Source: Mesorhizobium sp. Pch-S (GTDB lineage: Bacteria; Pseudomonadota; Alphaproteobacteria; Rhizobiales; Rhizobiaceae). From it: DNA of 64,000 nucleotides. The translations under genes were made by a program, and so were the position numbers. Below the pieces are notes generated by a model, which ran no database searches, was not told the origin of the DNA, and saw only the letters and a program-made list of their open reading frames with translations. The DNA is taken from positions 5,169,501 to 5,233,500 of the forward strand of contig NZ_CP029562.1 of assembly GCF_004136315.1 (NCBI RefSeq), written 5' to 3'. Positions 59,729 to 64,000 of the stretch are shown piece after piece; within the stretch, counting starts at the first letter, position 1, and each line of letters opens with the position of its first letter.

Positions 59729-60088
59729 GTGAAAAGCAATTCTCGAAAGAGAGCCCGCCAGCCAGCGGGCACCAAGGCCGTTGCCGACCTGATGCTTGCC
59801 CCTGCCGTCGTGATGCTGCGGCTGCCGGTGATGGCTGCGGAAGCGAGCGGCCTGGGTTGGCGCGACGAAAGCGTGCGCGCGATTTCCGAGAAGGTGGCCG
59901 CCGTCGCCGAGGGCGTAGCGGCCGCGCAATTGTCTATGATCGACTCGTGGAGCCGCTTCTGGCCCGAAGTGATGACCGGCCAGGCGCCGTCGATGCTGAA
60001 TGGTGTCGCGCTGGAGCGGTCGGTGAATGCCGCACTCAGACCGGCAAGTCAGCGCGTGAAGGCAAATTTCAAGCGATTGGCGAGATGA
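59729..60088 (+). CDS. Hypothetical protein, possibly phasin-like (119 residues)
   Basis: From GTG 59729 it reads VKSNSRKRARQPAGTKAVAD, then LMLAPAVVMLRLPVMAAEAS and a helical stretch (AISEKVAAVAEGVAAAQLSM) with SWSRFWPEVMTGQAP. It is a basic N-terminus plus amphipathic helices, loosely like small granule-associated (phasin) proteins. The start after the terminator is required, since the open frame upstream runs through it. No strong ribosome site; identity uncertain. Confidence 0.45.
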   Translation: MKSNSRKRARQPAGTKAVADLMLAPAVVMLRLPVMAAEASGLGWRDESVRAISEKVAAVAEGVAAAQLSMIDSWSRFWPEVMTGQAPSMLNGVALERSVNAALRPASQRVKANFKRLAR

Positions 60089-60389
60089 TCACGCGGCTTC
60101 CAGATGTGGGTTTGTCTCGCGCGGGACCCACGGCTTCCCAACGGCAAAAACCGCGCCCTCGGGGAACGCGGCTTTGCCAGATACGCATGGCGTTTCGCTA
60201 CTAAGAACCTGCGAAACTAACGGCTCCGGTACGCGAGACCTGATCCGGAGCGCGGGGCAGAGCGTTTCGTCCGCCTTGAGTTCCGTTCTACAGGCACATC
60301 GTTACCGCGTGGTTAGCGAGAGCTTAAGCAAATCTAAATTTGCCGATTTTTTGAGACGTATTTTAAGAAAATTGAGCAGATAGAATGGC
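60089..60389. other. Intergenic region without a supported gene
   Basis: 301 bp between convergent genes. It includes a weak hairpin CCGCG...CGCGG near 60155-60171, followed by CTTTG. It ends in an AT-rich stretch (60305-60385), AAATTTGCCGATTTTTTGAG and onward, which may stop transcription from the left. Confidence 0.5.
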
Positions 60390-61274
60390 TTATCCGTTCG
60401 ACCCGCGCAGAAAATTGATGATGCCGGAAAAATCGACACCGCCACCGCCCTGTGCGTTGAAGAGTGCATAAAGCTGTGCGGCCTCGGCTCCCAGCGGGGT
60501 CGCGGCACCTGCAGCCTGAGCGGCTTCCTGGCTGAGCTTCAGGTCTTTCAGCATCAGGGCTGCCGCAAATCCTGGTTTGTAGTCGCGATTCGCCGGAGAC
60601 GCAGGAACCGGGCCAGGCACAGGGCAATAGGTGGTCAGCGACCAGCACTGTCCGGATGATGTCGACGCGACATCGAAAAGCGCCTGGTGTGACAGACCGA
60701 GCTTTTCACCCAGCACAAAGGCTTCGGCCACGCCGATCATCGAGATGCCGAGGATCATGTTGTTGCAGATCTTGGCAGCCTGGCCCGCGCCGTCCTCGCC
60801 GCAATGGACGATACGACCAGCCATCGGCTGCAAGATCGGCTCGGCGCGGTCGAAAGCCTCCTTCGAACCGCCAGCCATGAAAGTCAGGGTGCCCGCGGCA
60901 GCACCGCCGGTGCCGCCCGAAACCGGTGCGTCGATGGAGAGAAGCCCGTTTTCGCGGGCAATCGCGTGCGCCTTGCGTGCGGACTCCACATCGATGGTGG
61001 AGGAATCGATGAACAGCGCACCCTTCGGCGCCCAGGGCGCGATTTCGCCATAGACGGACAGCACATGCCTGCCGGCCGGCAGCATGGTGATGACGACGTC
61101 GGCTTCCTTGACCGCGCTCTGGCCATCCTCGGCGATGGTCAGACCATGCTCCTTCGCCAGTGCGAGATTTTCCGGAACGAGATCGAAGCCGATGACCTTG
61201 TGGCCGGCCTTGACGAGATTGGCGGCCATGGGATTGCCCATGTTGCCGAGGCCGATGAAGGCGATGGTGGTCAT
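60390..61274 (-). CDS. mmsB: 3-hydroxyisobutyrate dehydrogenase
   Basis: A 294-residue protein: NAD-binding IAFIGLGNMGNPMAANLVKA, substrate motif SIDAPVSGGTGGAAAGTLTF, catalytic Lys region AGQAAKICNNMILGISMIG and C-terminal SRDxxPGF-like NRDYKPGFAAALMLKDLKLS. These are typical of HIBADH in valine breakdown. GGAGG precedes the ATG. It follows the acyl-CoA dehydrogenase on the same strand, separated by a repeat. Confidence 0.92.
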   Translation of the reverse strand: MTTIAFIGLGNMGNPMAANLVKAGHKVIGFDLVPENLALAKEHGLTIAEDGQSAVKEADVVITMLPAGRHVLSVYGEIAPWAPKGALFIDSSTIDVESARKAHAIARENGLLSIDAPVSGGTGGAAAGTLTFMAGGSKEAFDRAEPILQPMAGRIVHCGEDGAGQAAKICNNMILGISMIGVAEAFVLGEKLGLSHQALFDVASTSSGQCWSLTTYCPVPGPVPASPANRDYKPGFAAALMLKDLKLSQEAAQAAGAATPLGAEAAQLYALFNAQGGGGVDFSGIINFLRGSNG

Positions 61275-61301
61275 TGGGGAGTTCCTCCGGAATTGTGGGC
61301 A

Positions 61302-61404
61302 GGCAGTCGGCAGTAGGCAATCGGCAGTCGGGAAGAAAAAGCGGGTCACGTTGGCTCGAGGCAACAACAATCGCACTATTACCGACTGCCGATTGCCTAC
61401 TGCC
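61302..61404. repeat. Large inverted repeat built from GGCAGT(A/C)-type heptamers
   Basis: The left arm 61309-61331 and right arm 61382-61404 are 23-bp perfect complements (left begins GGCAGTAGGCAATCGG). The left flank is a run of near-identical 7-bp units GGCAGTC, GGCAGTA, GGCAATC, GGCAGTC. The right arm overlaps the end of the acyl-CoA dehydrogenase gene and forms its TAG stop. It may be a REP-like mobile element; the loop is 50 bp. Confidence 0.85.
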
Positions 61405-62575
61405 TCCCAATTAAATGCCGCGCCACGATCACGCGCATGATCTCGTTGGTGCCTTCGAGGATCTGGTGGACACGCAGGTCGCGCACCAGCTTCTCGACGC
61501 CGTAGTCCTGCAGATAGCCATAGCCACCGAACAGCTGCAGCGCCTGGTTGGCGACCTCGAAACCGGTGTCGGTGACGAAGCGCTTGGCCATGGCCGACCA
61601 TTTCGAGGCATCGTGCGCCTTGGCGTCCAGTTTGGAGGCCGCCGCATAGAGGAAGATGCGCGCGGCCTGCAGTTCCGTCTCCATGTCGGCCAGCCGGAAC
61701 TGCAGGGCCTGGAACTGGTTGATGGCGGAGCCGAAGGCCTTGCGTTCGCCGGTATAGGTCAATGCCTTGTCGAGCGCCGACTGCGCGCCGCCGAGCGAGC
61801 ACGCGGCGATGTTCAGCCGGCCGCCATCGAGACCGGCCATGGCGATCTTGAAACCCATGCCTTCGTCGGACAGCAGGTTTTCCGCAGGAACCTTGCAATC
61901 CTCGAAGATCACGGTGCGGGTTGACTGCATGTGCCAGCCCATCTTGTGCTCATTGGCGCCGAAAGAAAGGCCCGGGGCGTCCTTGGGTACGATCAGCGTC
62001 GAGATGCCCTTGGGGCCATCCTCGCCTGTGCGCACCATGGCGACATAGACGTCGGAATCGCCTGCACCCGAAATGAATTGCTTGGTGCCGTTGACGACAT
62101 AGTCGGAACCATTGCCGCCGGAACGGCTCGCCCTGGTCTTCAAGGCCGCGGCATCGGACCCCGAGCCCGGCTCGGTCAGGCAATAGCTGGCCAGCCATTC
62201 CATCGACGTCAGTTTCGGCAGGAAGCGCTGGCGCTGTTCGTCATTGCCGAAGCGGTCGATCATCGACGCCGCCATGTTATGGATCGAGATGAAGGAGGAG
62301 AAGGCGGGGCAGGCCCGCGACAGCGCTTCGAAGATCAGCACGGCATCGAGCCGGCCGAGAGCCGAGCCGCCGACGTCGTCGCGAACATAAATGCCGCCGA
62401 GGCCGAGCGGTCCGGTTTCGCGGATTACGTCGGCCGGAAAATGCTTGGCCCGATCCCATTCGAGCGCGTTCGGGGCGACACGCTCGTCGGCAAAGGCTTC
62501 CGCCATGGTCTGAATGGCGCGCTGGTCTTCGTTGAGTTCGAACTGACCGCTGGCCGCCGTCGTGACGGTATCCAT
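61397..62575 (-). CDS. Acyl-CoA dehydrogenase (isobutyryl-CoA type)
   Basis: A 392-residue flavoprotein: YCLTEPGSGSDAAALKTRAS (FAD site), VVNGTKQFISGAGDSDVYVA, FGSAINQFQALQFRLADMET and QLFGGYGYLQDYGVEKLVRD, with the catalytic Glu in LEGTNEIMRVIVARHLIG. With mmsB next, isobutyryl-CoA dehydrogenase of valine breakdown is likely. GGGAGGA precedes ATG 62575. The last three residues and the stop derive from the inverted repeat that follows. Confidence 0.88.
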   Translation of the reverse strand: MDTVTTAASGQFELNEDQRAIQTMAEAFADERVAPNALEWDRAKHFPADVIRETGPLGLGGIYVRDDVGGSALGRLDAVLIFEALSRACPAFSSFISIHNMAASMIDRFGNDEQRQRFLPKLTSMEWLASYCLTEPGSGSDAAALKTRASRSGGNGSDYVVNGTKQFISGAGDSDVYVAMVRTGEDGPKGISTLIVPKDAPGLSFGANEHKMGWHMQSTRTVIFEDCKVPAENLLSDEGMGFKIAMAGLDGGRLNIAACSLGGAQSALDKALTYTGERKAFGSAINQFQALQFRLADMETELQAARIFLYAAASKLDAKAHDASKWSAMAKRFVTDTGFEVANQALQLFGGYGYLQDYGVEKLVRDLRVHQILEGTNEIMRVIVARHLIGRQ

Positions 62576-62720
62576 GGCGTCCTCCCGGATATGTCGTTTT
62601 TGGCTATGCGTGGACTGCAATCTAGACCAATGATGCGCCCGCGCAACCCGACCTTAGGGATCAATCCAGCGAAGAGGCGAGGCAAAGCGGCTGTGCATAT
62701 ATACGAGAGCGGAGCGTGTG

Positions 62721-63323
62721 GTGACGACGAATTTTGAAGAGCTGCTGCAGGCGTTCCACGCCTTTCTGCAGCTTGAAGATGCTTCCATTGCGCACGACGC
62801 GGCAACTACCATCGACTGGTCGATGCCCTTGCGCCCGCTCGAACCGAAGACGGTGCCGTGCATCGGCCATCTCGATCGCATCCGCGAAATCGCGCCGGAT
62901 ATGGCTCAGCCGCTGGTGCGCCTGCTGGCAGACAACCGACAGCTGCTCCGCTGGGGCCAGACCTACACAAGAGAGGATTTCGGCCCCGATTTTCTCGACA
63001 ACTACGGTTGGCTGGAGGTCTTCGGCACGCGCGGTCATTTTGCCAATGACAATGCAGCCGGCGGTTTCCTGATCCTTGGGCCAGAGCTCGTCTATCCGGA
63101 CCATCATCATGAGGCCGAGGAGATCTATATCCCATTGACCGGCGGCACCGGCTGGCGCAAAGGCGAGGGAGACTTCCTGGTGCGCGGTGCCGGCGAGATC
63201 ATCCATCATCCTTCCGACATCAATCACGCCATGAAAACCGGAGTCGAGCCGCTTCTTGCGCTCTATCTCTGGCGCGGCGGTCCATTGGCCGCGAAGTCGA
63301 CCATTACCGGCGGAGTGGCGTGA
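62721..63323 (+). CDS. DMSP-lyase-family cupin (DddQ/DddL-like)
   Basis: A 200-residue protein with an N-terminal helical part and a C-terminal cupin: [20 protein letters not shown] then EIYIPLTGG, and [16 protein letters not shown]. Residues Tyr125, His128, His130, Glu134, Tyr136 and His169 match in order and spacing (last one +1) the metal/active-site set I recall for DddQ (120, 123, 125, 129, 131, 163). Such cupins cleave DMSP to DMS and acrylate. GGAG lies 6 bases before GTG 62721; GTG 62718 is also possible. It precedes cobQ with a 2-bp gap. The true substrate in a rhizobial relative is unproven. Confidence 0.78.
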   Translation: MTTNFEELLQAFHAFLQLEDASIAHDAATTIDWSMPLRPLEPKTVPCIGHLDRIREIAPDMAQPLVRLLADNRQLLRWGQTYTREDFGPDFLDNYGWLEVFGTRGHFANDNAAGGFLILGPELVYPDHHHEAEEIYIPLTGGTGWRKGEGDFLVRGAGEIIHHPSDINHAMKTGVEPLLALYLWRGGPLAAKSTITGGVA

Positions 63324-63325
63324 TC

Positions 63326-64000
63326 ATGGCGCGCGCGATCATGCTTCAGGGCACGGGCTCGGATGTCGGCAAGACGGTGCTGGTCGCCGGGCTCTGCCGC
63401 GCGGCGCAGAAGCGTGGGCTGAAGGTGCGTCCCTTCAAACCGCAGAACATGTCGAACAATGCGGCGGTGGCCGAGATCCCAGGTGAAGCCAGCGGCGGCG
63501 AAATCGGACGAGGACAGTGGCTGCAGGCTCTGGCTTGCGGCGCTGCACCCACCGTGCACATGAACCCTGTGCTGCTGAAACCGCAGACCGACATCGGTTC
63601 GCAGGTGATCGTTCAGGGCAGGATGTTCGGGGAGGCGCGCGCGAGGGACTACCAGACGATGAAGGGCCGCCTGCTGGAGGCGGTGCTCGACTCCTGGGAG
63701 AAGGTGAACGAGGACGCCGATCTCGTCATAGTGGAAGGCGCCGGTTCGCCTGCGGAAATCAACCTGAGGCCCCGTGACATCGCCAATATGGGTTTCGCCA
63801 CACGCGCCAATGTGCCGGTGGTGCTCGTCGGCGACATCGACAGGGGCGGGGTGATCGCCTCGGTGGCGGGCACACATCTGATCCTGCCGGAGGAAGACAG
63901 GCGCATGATCGCCGGCTACCTCATCAACAAATTTCGCGGCGATGTCACGCTGTTCGATGATGGTATCAAGGCTATCGAAGGCTTCACGGGTTGGCGTTGC
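63326..64000 (+). CDS. cobQ: Cobyric acid synthase (5' part, cut by window)
   Basis: The first 225 codons: [20 protein letters not shown] (P-loop-like start), [56 protein letters not shown] and [20 protein letters not shown]. This is CobQ/CbiP, which amidates four carboxyl groups of adenosyl-cobyrinic acid diamide in B12 synthesis. The C-terminal glutamine amidotransferase domain lies beyond the window. It is coupled to the cupin gene. B12 supply fits the corrinoid enzymes in this region. Confidence 0.93.
   Translation, partial: MARAIMLQGTGSDVGKTVLVAGLCRAAQKRGLKVRPFKPQNMSNNAAVAEIPGEASGGEIGRGQWLQALACGAAPTVHMNPVLLKPQTDIGSQVIVQGRMFGEARARDYQTMKGRLLEAVLDSWEKVNEDADLVIVEGAGSPAEINLRPRDIANMGFATRANVPVVLVGDIDRGGVIASVAGTHLILPEEDRRMIAGYLINKFRGDVTLFDDGIKAIEGFTGWRC

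Noticed and set aside
61302..61404. Short CRISPR-like array
   Set aside because: The units are 7 bp, without spacers, and the two arms are inverted, not direct; there are no cas genes.

Overview
The window reads as chromosomal DNA of a Hyphomicrobiales (Rhizobiales) alphaproteobacterium, most likely a Phyllobacteriaceae/Mesorhizobium-Aminobacter type. The reasons are high GC, dense short operons, heterotetrameric sarcosine oxidase, DUF1127-type small proteins, DUF1194 and DUF4893 proteins, rhizobial-style intergenic palindromes (CTAGAGC... and GCATGATC...CGAAAAGT elements) and several GTG/TTG starts with strong Shine-Dalgarno sites. I saw no rRNA, tRNA, CRISPR array, phage or insertion sequence. 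Both edges cut genes: a DHA2 MFS exporter at the left and cobyric acid synthase (cobQ) at the right.

The theme is one-carbon and methylated-onium metabolism. From left to right: (1) 1.4-7.0 kb, sarcosine oxidase soxB-D-A-G plus RidA, with soxB frameshifted. (2) 7.2-12.1 kb, a mechanosensitive channel, a small exported protein and a polytopic membrane protein. (3) 12.3-18 kb, a dimethylglycine-dehydrogenase-like FAD/GcvT fusion, a TetR/membrane-protein pair with twin operators, a DUF1194 protein and a GlxA/GbdR-like AraC regulator. (4) 18.3-23.9 kb, two L,D-transpeptidases, small proteins, LysR, an esterase and a HAD dehalogenase. (5) 24-36.7 kb, the methyl-transfer core: a RamA/RACo-like corrinoid activator, a pterin-binding methyltransferase, MetF with MetV and a 'virulence factor' protein, DUF1638, a corrinoid protein, MttB paralogue 1 and an Fe-S protein, interrupted by a desaturase and a formyltransferase-like gene. 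(6) 36.8-42.8 kb, a GntR regulator inside a 47-bp palindrome, a CynX-type MFS transporter, a frameshifted dienelactone hydrolase and an ECF sigma factor/vWA pair. (7) 42.9-47.8 kb, a homocysteine S-methyltransferase, a DUF1989 protein, an XRE regulator, a desaturase and a PhnD-like protein. (8) 48.9-54.6 kb, an operon of MttB paralogue 2, a second DMGDH-like protein and a DddP-like M24 protein. (9) 54.8-64 kb, a phospholipase-D-like protein, an MFS transporter, a class III aminotransferase, 3-hydroxyisobutyrate dehydrogenase with acyl-CoA dehydrogenase, a DMSP-lyase-family cupin and cobQ.

Working model (inference): the homocysteine-, pterin- and corrinoid-binding pieces (42.9, 26.6 and 33.4 kb) plus the RamA-like activator make a split B12-dependent methionine synthase. 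Two non-pyrrolysine MttB proteins can feed methyl groups from betaine-like substrates onto the same corrinoid protein. DMGDH-like and sarcosine oxidase enzymes would strip the remaining methyl groups, while MetF-MetV links methylene-THF and methyl-THF. Shared palindromes in front of two of the synthase parts, and complementary charged tails on the partner proteins, support treating the scattered genes as one system. The exact substrates, especially for the MttB2-DMGDH-DddP-like operon, are not determined by sequence alone.
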